Assembly (NCBI RefSeq): GCF_049446075.1
Contig: NZ_JBMSEB010000001.1
Span: forward strand, 1,550,001-1,614,000
Direction: 5' to 3'
Origin: Humibacter sp049446075
GTDB taxonomy: Bacteria; Actinomycetota; Actinomycetes; Actinomycetales; Microbacteriaceae
Length of the DNA stretch: 64,000 nucleotides
Shown: in pieces, positions 52,444-61,202 of the stretch
How the letters are laid out: each line of letters begins with the position of its first letter
Numbering within the stretch: position 1 is the stretch's first letter
Program-made: the position numbers and the translations under genes
The notes under the pieces: model-generated
What the model was told of the DNA's origin: nothing
The model's input: the letters and a program-made list of their open reading frames with translations, nothing else
Databases searched by the model: none

Positions 52444-53874
52444 TTACCTTATGGGCGCCCTTGAAGTCTTCGGCACCTGAGCGGACCTCCCAATTGTGGT
52501 GGGTTTCGCGGCCGTGACCGGCCTGGCCACCGGCCGGCTCCACCTCGTGCGCGGCCGCTGCGGCGGAGGTAGCTCCCAGGAGACGGGCTCGCCGCGTTCC
52601 CTCTTGTCGTCGTCGAGCGCCTTCACGCCGTAACAGATGCCTGCCACGATCCAGAGCAGGGACGCCTGCCCGGCAACCCAGTAGAGATCGAACTGCGCCT
52701 GCGTGAAGCGCATGGCCACCACCGCGACGCCGACCGTGCCGTACACCGGGTCCATCTTCCACAGGTACCAGCCCGCCACGGCGAACAGCGCGAGGAATCC
52801 GATCAGCCCGAACACGCCGACGGTGGTCAGAACCTCGAGTTCAGCGTTCGGCGGCTGGAAGGCGTCGAACTGCCCGGCGAAGTGGTTGGTGTACCACCAG
52901 CGCATGCCGACACCGAAGACGGGCGACTTCAACCAGATCTCGAACGACTGCGCGTACCAGTCCACGCGCTGGTGCGCCGAGTTGAACTGGTTGTTGTCCG
53001 CCAGCTGCGAGGTCAGTTGACTGACGACCCACGCGACTCCTGGGATGGCAGCGAGCCACACGATGCGCACCCGCCTGCCCGTCTGCGGCCTGGCCCTGAT
53101 GCTGACGATGAGGATGCCGACGATCTCGCCGACGAGGCCCTGCCTGGACTGCGCCGCGACCACACCGAGCGACGCGATGATGACGACGGCCCACGACCAG
53201 GCCGGAGACCAGCGCAACCACACCGGGCGGGCGAAGGCGATCACGGCGGCCGCGCCGAGCATCCCGCCGATCGTGTTCTTGTTCAGGTCGGGCAGGAACA
53301 CGGGCTGGAACGACCTGGTGTGCAGGTAGGTCGTGAGCGACACGAAGATCGTGACGATGCCGATGCCGCAGCAGCCGAGTACGTAGAGCGTGAGCGCGAG
53401 TCTCGCCCGGTCGGCGCGGCCGATCACGAAGCCGACGACGAGGCTGCCAAGCACCAGGAAGACTTCGTGCACCCACTCGATGACGTTGGCGCTGTACGGG
53501 TTCAGCAGCTGCGTCGGGATTGCCGTGGCGAGGTAGAAGACGCCGGCCCACACCAAGGGCAGCAGCACGCCTGCTCCCCTGCCCCTGAGGGCGAACAGCG
53601 AGACGATGGATGCCAGCGCGAGCACGACATCCGAGACGCTGAGCGCCCCGCCCACCCTCGTGAGCACCAGTGTCGCCGGAACGGCGAGCACGGGGATGAT
53701 CGTCGCGTCGCGCGCTGCGACGCCCGCCATCAGAACGACGACGCCGACCGCGAGCGCGATGAGACTGCTGTTGACGCTCAGCACGCCGAGCGCGACGCCG
53801 ACGACCACCGCGAAGGCTCCGATGGCGACCAGCGAGGGCGCATTCACTGCGAACCTCGGCTTCACGCCATCCAT
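52444..53874 (-). CDS. O-antigen polymerase/ligase-type membrane protein (Wzy/WaaL-like)
   Basis: About 476 residues, ten to twelve transmembrane segments, with a large periplasmic-side loop (about 285-345) carrying SAHQRVDWYAQSFEIWLKSP and FGVGMRWWY, the Wzy_C/WaaL pattern. The charged C-terminal tail (about 50 residues, Pro/Arg-rich) is cytoplasmic. ATG at 53874 is chosen because TAGCAT ends 6 nt before it; GTG at 53880 is the alternative. Polymerises or ligates repeat units; which one cannot be decided by sequence. Confidence 0.85.
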   Translation of the reverse strand: MDGVKPRFAVNAPSLVAIGAFAVVVGVALGVLSVNSSLIALAVGVVVLMAGVAARDATIIPVLAVPATLVLTRVGGALSVSDVVLALASIVSLFALRGRGAGVLLPLVWAGVFYLATAIPTQLLNPYSANVIEWVHEVFLVLGSLVVGFVIGRADRARLALTLYVLGCCGIGIVTIFVSLTTYLHTRSFQPVFLPDLNKNTIGGMLGAAAVIAFARPVWLRWSPAWSWAVVIIASLGVVAAQSRQGLVGEIVGILIVSIRARPQTGRRVRIVWLAAIPGVAWVVSQLTSQLADNNQFNSAHQRVDWYAQSFEIWLKSPVFGVGMRWWYTNHFAGQFDAFQPPNAELEVLTTVGVFGLIGFLALFAVAGWYLWKMDPVYGTVGVAVVAMRFTQAQFDLYWVAGQASLLWIVAGICYGVKALDDDKRERGEPVSWELPPPQRPRTRWSRPVARPVTAAKPTTIGRSAQVPKTSRAPIR

Positions 53875-53880
53875 GCACAC

Positions 53881-53886
53881 ATGCTA
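53881..53886 (-). promoter_or_regulatory. -10 box of the polymerase gene
   Basis: TAGCAT on the minus strand, 6 nt before the ATG, leaderless spacing. Suggests the polymerase and downstream glycosyltransferase genes form their own transcript. Confidence 0.4.
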
Positions 53887-53950
53887 GGCGACACCCTTTG
53901 CCTCCGATCGGCCGGAGCTCGACCGCGCCCAGGCCCGGCGGCTGCCGCGG

Positions 53951-55150
53951 TCAGATGCTGATCTCGTCGAGCACGGCGGCGAGGTGCCGCCAGGTCCAGG
54001 TCCAGTCGCGTTCCGTAGCGCGAGCTCGCGCCGACGCCGCGTACTGCGACCGCAGGCTGGAGTCCGAGGCGAGCCGGCCGATAGCCTCCGCCAGGTCCTC
54101 TGGGCGCTCGTGGTGGAACAGCACTCCCGCGTCGCCCAGCAGTTCGGGGATGCCCCCGCTTTCAGCCGCGATGATCGGCAGCCCGGTCGCCATACCTTCG
54201 CCGACCGTGAGGGGGCACGGGTCGGGCCAGCGGGAGGGGATCACGAGAATGTCCGCGCGCCGCAGGAGTGCGGGCAGCTGCTGTCTGTCGACGAATGGCT
54301 CGAACCGTACATTCGCGCGAACCCGGCCCGCCAGCTCGCGCAGTCGCTGCTCGTACGGCGACAACGCCGCATCCGGATCGAAGCCGTGGCTGCCGACGAT
54401 CTCGTACTCGAGCTCGTCGCCGCCGAGCTCGGTGCCATCGACCATGGCTGCCGCCTCGAGCAGGATGTCTGCGCCCTTCTCCGGGATCGCCCGCCCCAGG
54501 AACATGACGCGCAACGGTCCGGGCGACCGCAGGTCGGTTGGCGAGAACTGCGCGGCATCCACGCCGTTCACGACGGTTCGCACGCGCTCGTGCAGCGATG
54601 GCGGAAGGTGCTCGCGCAACTGAACGGCGAGCGAATCGCTCACGCTCACGATGCGCGCGGCATCCCCGAGCACACGCGACGCCTCGGCTTTCGTGTAGCT
54701 GCGCAGCACGTCGTTGTGCGCGTACAGCACGGAGGCATGCGGCTGGTCGCGCAGCAGCCAGGGCACGATCGGGGCGTTGTGTGCGAGCACGATGCCTGGC
54801 GGCTGGTCGCGCAGGCTCTCGGCTGCCTGGCGGAAGTAGGCGGCCGCCGATCGTCGTGGAAGGCCGATCCGGCCCAGCGCGGCGTCGATCGCGCGGGCGC
54901 GGGAACCGGGCGCTGCCACGCCGTCGTACTCGACGGCGGCCGCCGAGTCGTATCGGGGCGAGTAGGTGTCGCGCTGCAGCACCACATGCTGCGGATGCCG
55001 GCCGGCATCGCCGGCGACGGTGGCGCCCGTGGCCAGTCCGTGCACCACGGTGGGTATCGCCGAGCCCGTCCGCGGCGAGAAATGGTCGCCGGGCGTGATC
55101 AGGTGGTACACCGGCACGACGCCGCGGTCGATCTCGCCGTGTGCCGTCAT
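53951..55150 (-). CDS. Glycosyltransferase family 4
   Basis: 399 residues. Donor-binding motif PCPLTVGEGMATGLPIIAAE with E-x7-E-like spacing, FLGRAIPEKGADILLEAA, and VNGVDAAQFSP. The N-terminus PVYHLITPGDHFSPRTGSA is a typical GT4 acceptor-side start. TACGAT lies 6 nt before the ATG. Confidence 0.9.
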   Translation of the reverse strand: MTAHGEIDRGVVPVYHLITPGDHFSPRTGSAIPTVVHGLATGATVAGDAGRHPQHVVLQRDTYSPRYDSAAAVEYDGVAAPGSRARAIDAALGRIGLPRRSAAAYFRQAAESLRDQPPGIVLAHNAPIVPWLLRDQPHASVLYAHNDVLRSYTKAEASRVLGDAARIVSVSDSLAVQLREHLPPSLHERVRTVVNGVDAAQFSPTDLRSPGPLRVMFLGRAIPEKGADILLEAAAMVDGTELGGDELEYEIVGSHGFDPDAALSPYEQRLRELAGRVRANVRFEPFVDRQQLPALLRRADILVIPSRWPDPCPLTVGEGMATGLPIIAAESGGIPELLGDAGVLFHHERPEDLAEAIGRLASDSSLRSQYAASARARATERDWTWTWRHLAAVLDEISI

Positions 55151-55156
55151 GCGCTC

Positions 55157-55162
55157 ATCGTA
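55157..55162 (-). promoter_or_regulatory. -10 box of the 53951-55150 glycosyltransferase gene
   Basis: TACGAT on the minus strand, 6 nt before the ATG, inside the 30-bp gap after the upstream glycosyltransferase gene. Leaderless spacing. Confidence 0.35.
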
Positions 55163-55180
55163 GGGGTTCGCGCAAGCGGC

Positions 55181-56233
55181 TCAGCCGGCCGCCTCGTTCC
55201 AGATCGCGGCGTGCTCTGCTGCACACCTCTCCCACGTGAACTCGGATGCCCGCAGCCTGCCGCGCTTCAGCAGGTCGCCCCGATCGACGGCATCCTCGAG
55301 CACCGCCGCGATGCCCTCGGCCAGCCCTTCGCCCGTCGGCGGCACCAGCACGGCCGCCCCGCCTGCGACCTCCGGCAGTGAGCTCGTCTCGGCGGCGACG
55401 ACGACGGTGCCGGCGGCCATGGCCTCGAGCACGGGAAGCCCGAAGCCCTCGTGCAGCGATGGCACCACGACGGCCTCGGATCCCGCGATGAGCCCTGGCA
55501 CGAGGGCGTCGTCGACTCGTCCGAGAAGTGCGACGCGCGGCAGTCCGCCGAAGAGCTCGGTGCGCCGCGGGTGAGGCGGCCCGGAGAGCGCGAGCGTGAC
55601 ATCCGGATGCCGGTCGGCCAGTCTCCGCCATGCCTCGGCGAGCGCAGGCAGGTTCTTGCGCTCGCTTGCACCCCCCGCGTGCAGGATGTACCTGCCCCGG
55701 ATGCCGATGCGCTCGAGCGTCGCGGGAACCAGCGGCACCGGCTCGCGAAATCGATCGTCGACGCCCAGGTGCACGACACGCACGTTGTCGAGTGCGAACA
55801 GTTCGACGGCGTCTGAGGCGGTCGCTTGCGAGACGCACACCACGGCTGCGGCCGCGCGGAGTTCCGCTCCCGCGCTGGCGATCGGCGTGCCCTCGTCGGG
55901 AAAGCGCCACGCCACCACGTCGTGCAGTGTGACGACCTCGCGTGGCGCGGGGGGAAGCATGAGGCTCATGCGGTGCACGAGCGTTCGCCGTGGGTAGATG
56001 AGTCGGCCGGCTGCGCGACGGATGCCCGGTCCCGCCTTCTCCAGCAGCCCGACGGGAACGCGTCTGTCGCCCGGCAGGTCCGACCGCAACGACCGCGCCG
56101 CCAGCTGCCGCACGGACCACGGTCGCCCCGTGGATGCCAGGGCCGATACGGCGCGTGATGATACCTCGCGCTCGTACACCTGGGCCCCCATCGGGGCGGC
56201 TGTCGCCACGGTCGCGATCGCGAGCCTGTTCAT
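55181..56233 (-). CDS. Glycosyltransferase family 4
   Basis: 350 residues from ATG 56233 (RLAIATVATAAPMGAQVYE), or 359 from ATG 56260. GGAGAG sits a few nt before 56233. Core motifs: VVTLHDVVAWRFPD, ILHAGGASERKNLP, and the donor site HEGFGLPVLEAMAAGTVVV. A mannosyltransferase/WbaZ-like GT4. Divergent from the ABC exporter genes. Confidence 0.9.
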   Translation of the reverse strand: MNRLAIATVATAAPMGAQVYEREVSSRAVSALASTGRPWSVRQLAARSLRSDLPGDRRVPVGLLEKAGPGIRRAAGRLIYPRRTLVHRMSLMLPPAPREVVTLHDVVAWRFPDEGTPIASAGAELRAAAAVVCVSQATASDAVELFALDNVRVVHLGVDDRFREPVPLVPATLERIGIRGRYILHAGGASERKNLPALAEAWRRLADRHPDVTLALSGPPHPRRTELFGGLPRVALLGRVDDALVPGLIAGSEAVVVPSLHEGFGLPVLEAMAAGTVVVAAETSSLPEVAGGAAVLVPPTGEGLAEGIAAVLEDAVDRGDLLKRGRLRASEFTWERCAAEHAAIWNEAAG

Positions 56234-56268
56234 CCGCTCTCCTACGCCCTTGGGCGACATGAGGCGCC

Positions 56269-56274
56269 AGTCTA
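56269..56274 (-). promoter_or_regulatory. -10 box for the minus-strand glycosyltransferase run
   Basis: TAGACT on the minus strand, 8 nt before ATG 56260. Serves either a leaderless start at 56260 or a 27-nt leader to the ribosome-binding site and ATG at 56233. Confidence 0.45.
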
Positions 56275-56309
56275 GCCCCGGGCGGTCGGGACACCGCCAG
56301 CGGCGCGGT

Positions 56310-56315
56310 TAGGCT
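56310..56315 (+). promoter_or_regulatory. -10 box of a leaderless ABC-exporter operon
   Basis: TAGGCT, 7 nt before the GTG at 56323, no ribosome-binding site. Divergent with the minus-strand glycosyltransferase promoter about 40 bp away. Confidence 0.5.
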
Positions 56316-56322
56316 TACGCCC

Positions 56323-57543
56323 GTGGGGCACAGCGACTTCGCCGTCAAGGCGGAAAATATCGGCAAGACGTATCGTCTTGGCGTCAGCAACGCCAGCCAT
56401 TCAACGCTGGCAGAGGCCGTGCTGTCGCGGCTGCGGCCGCAGCGCACGCCCGAGTTCAAGCGTTTCGACGCGCTCGATGAAATCGACTTCGAGATCCCGC
56501 AGGGCGAGGCGCTCGGCATCGTCGGCCGCAACGGAGCAGGCAAATCGACGCTGCTGAAGATCCTGACCCGGGTCACGGCGCCCACCAGGGGCCGCATCGA
56601 ATTCCGGGGGCGCATGGGCAGCCTGCTCGAAGTGGGCACCGGTTTCCACCCAGAGCTGACCGGCAGGGAGAACATCTTCCTGAACGGCGCGCTCCTCGGC
56701 ATGACACGGTCGGAGATCCTCAGGCAGTTCGACGCGATCGTCGAGTTCTCCGGCATGGAGCGGTTCCTCGACACGCCGGTGAAGCGGTACTCGTCCGGAA
56801 TGTACGTGCGCCTCGCCTTCTCGGTCGCTGCGCACCTGGAGACCGAGATCCTCGCCATCGACGAAGTGCTGGCGGTCGGCGACGCCGAGTTCCAGCGACG
56901 CTCGCTCGACAAGATGCGGCAGGCCGCGCAAGAGGGCCGGACGGTGCTCTACGTCAGCCACATGCTGCAGACGGTCAAGACGCTCTGCACCTCGGCGATC
57001 CTGCTCGAGCGCGGGCGCCTGACCCATCACGGCACCGTCGACTCCACACTGCACGCGTACACCGCGAGCTTCGATCGCTACGCGCAGGACCAGGCCGACC
57101 CGGCCAACCGCCAGGGGTCTGGCGGTGTGCGGTTCAACCGTGTGTGGATGGACGACGATCATGTCGGATCCGGCGACGCGATCGCGGTGCACTTCGACGC
57201 CGCCGCGACGACGAAACCGCTCGGCGTGCGGGACTACTGGGTCTCGGCCCACATCGTCGACGAACAGGGCACGATCATCGTGCAGTGCGACTCCAGGTTG
57301 AACGGCACAACGCTGAGCGTCGACGAGCGGCACAACGGCCGCCTCGAGATCAAGAATCTCTGGCTCAAGCCCGGCACCTACTCGGTCGACGTGTTCGCCT
57401 GCCAAGCGGGGAACATCCTCGACGTCTGGGATGCCGCCTGGCGCTTCGAGGTCATGCCCGACCTGAGGTACGAATCCGGCGCGACGACCGACGCGACCTC
57501 GGCCGGTGTCGTGCTTTCCGACTTCCAGTACGAGGTGGAGTGA
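56323..57543 (+). CDS. Polysaccharide ABC exporter ATPase (Wzt/TagH-like)
   Basis: 406 residues. Nucleotide-binding domain with Walker A GRNGAGKSTLLKIL, signature KRYSSGMYVRLAFSVA, Walker B ILAIDEVLAVGD and the H-loop (VSHM). Residues about 250-406 are a Wzt-type C-terminal beta-sandwich (GSGGVRFNRVWMDD; VSAHIVDEQGTIIVQCDSRL) that in Wzt homologues recognises a modified polymer end. GTG start. Followed by its permease 4 nt later. Confidence 0.95.
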   Translation: MGHSDFAVKAENIGKTYRLGVSNASHSTLAEAVLSRLRPQRTPEFKRFDALDEIDFEIPQGEALGIVGRNGAGKSTLLKILTRVTAPTRGRIEFRGRMGSLLEVGTGFHPELTGRENIFLNGALLGMTRSEILRQFDAIVEFSGMERFLDTPVKRYSSGMYVRLAFSVAAHLETEILAIDEVLAVGDAEFQRRSLDKMRQAAQEGRTVLYVSHMLQTVKTLCTSAILLERGRLTHHGTVDSTLHAYTASFDRYAQDQADPANRQGSGGVRFNRVWMDDDHVGSGDAIAVHFDAAATTKPLGVRDYWVSAHIVDEQGTIIVQCDSRLNGTTLSVDERHNGRLEIKNLWLKPGTYSVDVFACQAGNILDVWDAAWRFEVMPDLRYESGATTDATSAGVVLSDFQYEVE

Positions 57544-57547
57544 CCCG

Positions 57548-58366
57548 ATGAAGACGATGGTCATCGAGCCGCCACGGCGGCTCAATCTGCCGAGGTGGCG
57601 GGACCTCTGGCAGGCCCGCGAGGTCGTCGTGCGGCTCGCTCTGCGCGACATCATCGTGCGCTACCGGCAGACGATCCTCGGCATCGCGTGGGTCATCATC
57701 CAACCGGTTCTGTCGGCAGGTGTCTTCTCTCTCGTGTTCGGCACCGTCGCGGGCCTCTCGAGCGGAAAGCTGCCGTACTTCCTGTTCTCACTGGCCGGCA
57801 TGCTGCCGTGGAACCTCTTCAACGGGGCGCTCACCAGGTCGTCCGCCTCGCTCATCGCCAACCAGGCGCTGGTCTCGAAGGTGTTCTTCCCGCGCATCCT
57901 GGTGCCGATTTCGACCATCGCGAGCGTGCTGCTCGACTTCGTGATCGGGCTCGCCGTTGCGGTGATCCTGCTCTTCGTCTACGGCGTGAACCCGGGCCTG
58001 CCCGTTCTGCTCATCCCGGTGTGGGTGGTGCTCATCGCGCTGATCGGCGAGGGCATCGGCATGGCGACGGCCGCCATGATGGTCAAGTACCGCGACGTCG
58101 GGTACATCCTGCCGTGGGTGCTGCAGATCCTGCTGTACGCGAGCCCGGTGGCGTATGCGATCTCGTCGGTTCCCGAGCGACTGAGGTGGGTCTTCGACAT
58201 CAACCCCATCACCTGGTTCCTCGAGGCGTTCAGGTGGTCGTTGGTCGGAACCGAACCGCCGGCGGCATGGCAGGTCGTCGGACTCGTCGTCTTCGCGTTC
58301 GTGGTCTTCTTCCTCGGCACGCTGTACTTCCAGAGCCACGAACGGGAGTTCGCGGACATCATCTGA
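57548..58366 (+). CDS. Polysaccharide ABC exporter permease (Wzm/TagG-like)
   Basis: 272 residues; ABC-2 type permease with six hydrophobic segments (about 40-60, 70-90, 115-140, 150-175, 185-205, 240-262). The amphipathic cytoplasmic start VRLALRDIIVRYRQTILGIAW is typical. Pairs with the upstream ATPase to export an undecaprenyl-linked glycan. Confidence 0.95.
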   Translation: MKTMVIEPPRRLNLPRWRDLWQAREVVVRLALRDIIVRYRQTILGIAWVIIQPVLSAGVFSLVFGTVAGLSSGKLPYFLFSLAGMLPWNLFNGALTRSSASLIANQALVSKVFFPRILVPISTIASVLLDFVIGLAVAVILLFVYGVNPGLPVLLIPVWVVLIALIGEGIGMATAAMMVKYRDVGYILPWVLQILLYASPVAYAISSVPERLRWVFDINPITWFLEAFRWSLVGTEPPAAWQVVGLVVFAFVVFFLGTLYFQSHEREFADII

Positions 58367-58422
58367 CGCCCCGCAGCTGTGGCCCCTCTGTGGGTGACTT
58401 CTGACCGCTCGGCCTGTCGGCA

Positions 58423-58465
58423 TCGCCAGAACCGGAATACTCTAGGGATCCTCAGGTTCTGGCGA
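58423..58465. promoter_or_regulatory. Inverted repeat flanking a -10 box before the A-T-TE gene
   Basis: TCGCCAGAACC (58423-58433) and GGTTCTGGCGA (58455-58465) are perfect 11-bp arms around a 21-nt centre that contains TACTCT (58438-58443). The repeat could be an operator overlapping the promoter of the A-T-TE gene, or an exporter-operon terminator; its placement around the -10 favours an operator. Confidence 0.5.
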
Positions 58466-58523
58466 ATCGCCCCTACGAGACGCTCTGCGTTCGCCGCAGG
58501 GGCTATCGGCGAGAGGCACGACG

Positions 58524-61139
58524 ATGACGCACATCTCCACGACCGGGTCAGCGGCAGCATCCGCGCCTGCCGCCACGGATCCCTCCGCGTCCGCTCCTCC
58601 GACATCGGCACCCGCCGCGGCCGACCTCATCCACTTCGTGGACGTCGTCGCCGATGTGATCCACCACCACGCCGATGATGTCGCGGTGGTGGGTCCGTCG
58701 ATGCAGCTCACGTACGGCGAATTGGACAGCTGGTCGGATGAGATCGCCGCTGCCGTCTTCTCGGCTCTCGGTGGCGGCAAGGACCCCGTGCTGGTGCTGG
58801 CAGCACACGATTCGCCCGCGGTCGCCGCGTTTCTCGCCGTCGCCAAATGCGGTCGACCCGTCGTGATGCTCGACGGCACCACCCCAGTCGGCCGCATGCA
58901 GGGCATCGCTGACGTGGCCGCCCCCGCAGCGATCCTCTACACCTCGGAGTTCCGCGAGCAGGTCGGCCTTCTCGGCGCGATCGGCGGCATCCCCATCACG
59001 ATGCCCGACCGCCCGAAGCATGAGGTTCCGCACTTCGATCGGGTGCCTCTCGACCACGACGACCCGCTCTCGATCGTCTTCACCTCCGGATCCACGGGCA
59101 AGCCCAAGGGAGTGATCATCGGATCGGTGGCGTTCACCGTTGCGCTGACGTCGGCCGGACTCGCCGAAGGAAGCGGCGAGAAGGTGCTGTGTCCTGTGCC
59201 GCTCGGATTCGTGTTCGGCCTCGGGCTGCTCGCCCGGACCCTCGCCGTCGGGAGCCAGCTGCACCTGCACGACCCACGCGTACTGGGAGTCGAAGGCCTC
59301 GCCGACCGCATCGACGCCGCCCGGATCACCGAGCTCGGAGCCACGCCGTTCGTGGTCCGCAGCCTTGCGAAGTCGGTTAAGGAGGGCCGCGTCTTCGACT
59401 CGATCCGCAGGGTGTTGCTGGGCGGTGAGGCGGTCCTGACCAGAGACGTCGTCGCTGTACGCGGATTCACGAACGAGGAATGCATCGTCGCCAACTCGCT
59501 CGGCTCCTCGGAGGCATGGGGAGTGGCGAGCCTCGTCATGGACCGCGATTTCGTGCTTCCGGACCAGACCTTCCTTCCTGTCGGGGTGCCGACCGCCGGG
59601 CGTGAGGTGGCCCTGATCGACGAGTCAGGTGAGGAGGTCACCGAGCCGATGCGGCCGGGCATCATCCACCTCACTGCCGAGCACATGTCCGGCGGGTATT
59701 GGCGCGACCCGGATTCGACGGCGGCGCGCTTCCGCACCCTTGGAGACGGACGCAAGTGCTACATCACGGGCGACCTCGGTCGGTGGAATGAGAGCGGGCA
59801 GCTGGAGTACCTCGGTCGCGCCGACAACATGGTGAAGGTGCGCGGCTACCTCGTGGAACCGGCGGAGGTCGAGTCGCACATCCGCGCCGCGGGCGAGGTG
59901 GAAGACGTCGTCGTGGTCGGGCGCCCATCGGCTCGGATGGACGGCACCACGGTGCTCGTCGCGTACGTCGTGCCCGCGCTCAACGCGTGGGTTTCCGGCG
60001 CCGCCGTCAGGCGCAGGCTCGCGACCGAGCTGCCCAGCTACATGGTGCCAGGACAGATCGTCGAGCTCACCTCGCTCCCCCGCAACCCGAACGGCAAGAT
60101 CGACAGGCTGCGGCTGCCTGAGCCCCCTCGCTCCCCGGAGCCCAAGCGGGTGAGCAAATACGAGTACGAGGAGGCGATCGCCGATGTTGCAGCGGCGACG
60201 CTGGGCCTCGAAGCCGTCGGAGTCGACGACGATCTGTTCGAGCTCGGTCTCGACTCGCTCGCCGTGGAAGAGATGGTGGCGATCCTCGAAGATCAGCTCG
60301 ATCTTCAGATCACATCGGCCACCATCATGCAGAATCCGACGGCGGCGCAGCTCGCGCGCCTGCCGCACGGCAAGGCGGATCACCTCGTCGACGGGATCAT
60401 GACGATGATCGCCGCGGGCACCGGCACACCCGTCTTCGCCATCAGCGGCGCAGGAGGGCTCGCACTGCAACTGCGGGAGCTCGCCCAGCAGTTGAATTCG
60501 GGACGACCCGTGTACGGCATCCAAGGCCACGGGCTGGAGGGCAACGCACTCCCCGACGTGACCATCGCGCAGATGGCGCGTCGCGACCTGCGCACTATCC
60601 GCCGGGTGCAGCCCACCGGGCCGTACGCGATCATGGGTCACTCGCTCGGTACGTTGATCGCCTTCGAGGTGGCGAGAAGGCTTGTGGAAGCCGGCGAGGC
60701 GGTCACCTACCTCGGGCTCCTGGATCCGCCTGACCCGACGGCCATCGAACGCTCATCCGTGCTCGCTTCGCTCGTGCAGGAACACGAGTCCGAGCCGGTC
60801 GATCACAACGTGCTCGCCCGGCTGAGGAATGAGATCGCGGATGCCTACCCGTTTGCGACCCGGTCGTTCTGGCGTCGCGTGCAGTCCGACGGGCGTTTCC
60901 ACGCCTGGTTCGAGGCGGGCGGCTCGGCCGCGCGACGCTACCAGCTGAAGCATCCGCTCGCCCTCGACAACACCTACGTCTACCTCGCTGAGGGGACTCC
61001 GGCCTCGGTCGCGGAGGGATGGTTCACCCAGCCGCCGCACATCGTGCCCGTGCCGGGCGACCACCTCTCGATGCTCCGGCGGCCTTACGTGACCGAACTG
61101 GCAGCCGCGGTCTCGCAACACATCGCCGTGCCTGCCTGA
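58524..61139 (+). CDS. Stand-alone NRPS-like protein, adenylation-carrier-thioesterase (A-T-TE)
   Basis: 871 residues. After an Ala/Ser/Pro linker (1-34) comes an adenylation domain: FTSGSTGKPKG at 186-196, the region around 226-234 reading PLGFVFGLG instead of the FDxS-type A4 motif of amino-acid A domains, TGD near 415, and the catalytic Lys526 in NPNGKIDR. The carrier Ser578 is in ELGLDSLAVEE. The thioesterase has Ser707 (GHSLG), Asp734 (LLDPPDP) and His847 (PGDHLSM). No condensation domain. Lack of the amino-group-binding Asp suggests a substrate without an alpha-amino group. Domain order equals that of quinone/furanone synthetases that dimerise aryl-keto acids; alternatively it acylates the exported glycan. 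CGAGAGG precedes the ATG. Confidence 0.9.
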   Translation: MTHISTTGSAAASAPAATDPSASAPPTSAPAAADLIHFVDVVADVIHHHADDVAVVGPSMQLTYGELDSWSDEIAAAVFSALGGGKDPVLVLAAHDSPAVAAFLAVAKCGRPVVMLDGTTPVGRMQGIADVAAPAAILYTSEFREQVGLLGAIGGIPITMPDRPKHEVPHFDRVPLDHDDPLSIVFTSGSTGKPKGVIIGSVAFTVALTSAGLAEGSGEKVLCPVPLGFVFGLGLLARTLAVGSQLHLHDPRVLGVEGLADRIDAARITELGATPFVVRSLAKSVKEGRVFDSIRRVLLGGEAVLTRDVVAVRGFTNEECIVANSLGSSEAWGVASLVMDRDFVLPDQTFLPVGVPTAGREVALIDESGEEVTEPMRPGIIHLTAEHMSGGYWRDPDSTAARFRTLGDGRKCYITGDLGRWNESGQLEYLGRADNMVKVRGYLVEPAEVESHIRAAGEVEDVVVVGRPSARMDGTTVLVAYVVPALNAWVSGAAVRRRLATELPSYMVPGQIVELTSLPRNPNGKIDRLRLPEPPRSPEPKRVSKYEYEEAIADVAAATLGLEAVGVDDDLFELGLDSLAVEEMVAILEDQLDLQITSATIMQNPTAAQLARLPHGKADHLVDGIMTMIAAGTGTPVFAISGAGGLALQLRELAQQLNSGRPVYGIQGHGLEGNALPDVTIAQMARRDLRTIRRVQPTGPYAIMGHSLGTLIAFEVARRLVEAGEAVTYLGLLDPPDPTAIERSSVLASLVQEHESEPVDHNVLARLRNEIADAYPFATRSFWRRVQSDGRFHAWFEAGGSAARRYQLKHPLALDNTYVYLAEGTPASVAEGWFTQPPHIVPVPGDHLSMLRRPYVTELAAAVSQHIAVPA

Positions 61140-61145
61140 GGCATA

Positions 61146-61162
61146 TGAGCGGCATCCGCTCA
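61146..61162. terminator. Hairpin after the A-T-TE gene
   Basis: TGAGCGG and CCGCTCA (7-bp arms) around a CAT loop, 6 nt after the stop at 61139. No T-tract. Weak terminator candidate. Confidence 0.4.
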
Positions 61163-61172
61163 CCGGCTCGGC

Positions 61173-61178
61173 TAGCCT
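61173..61178 (+). promoter_or_regulatory. -10 box of the 61203-62303 glycosyltransferase gene
   Basis: TAGCCT within CTAGCCTGAAC (61172-61182), an 11-mer that also occurs upstream of the wzc-like gene at 44347-44357. A leader of about 18 nt with GGAGGGG precedes the GTG. Confidence 0.4.
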
Positions 61179-61202
61179 GAACCGGGAGCGGGAGGGGCCG
61201 AC

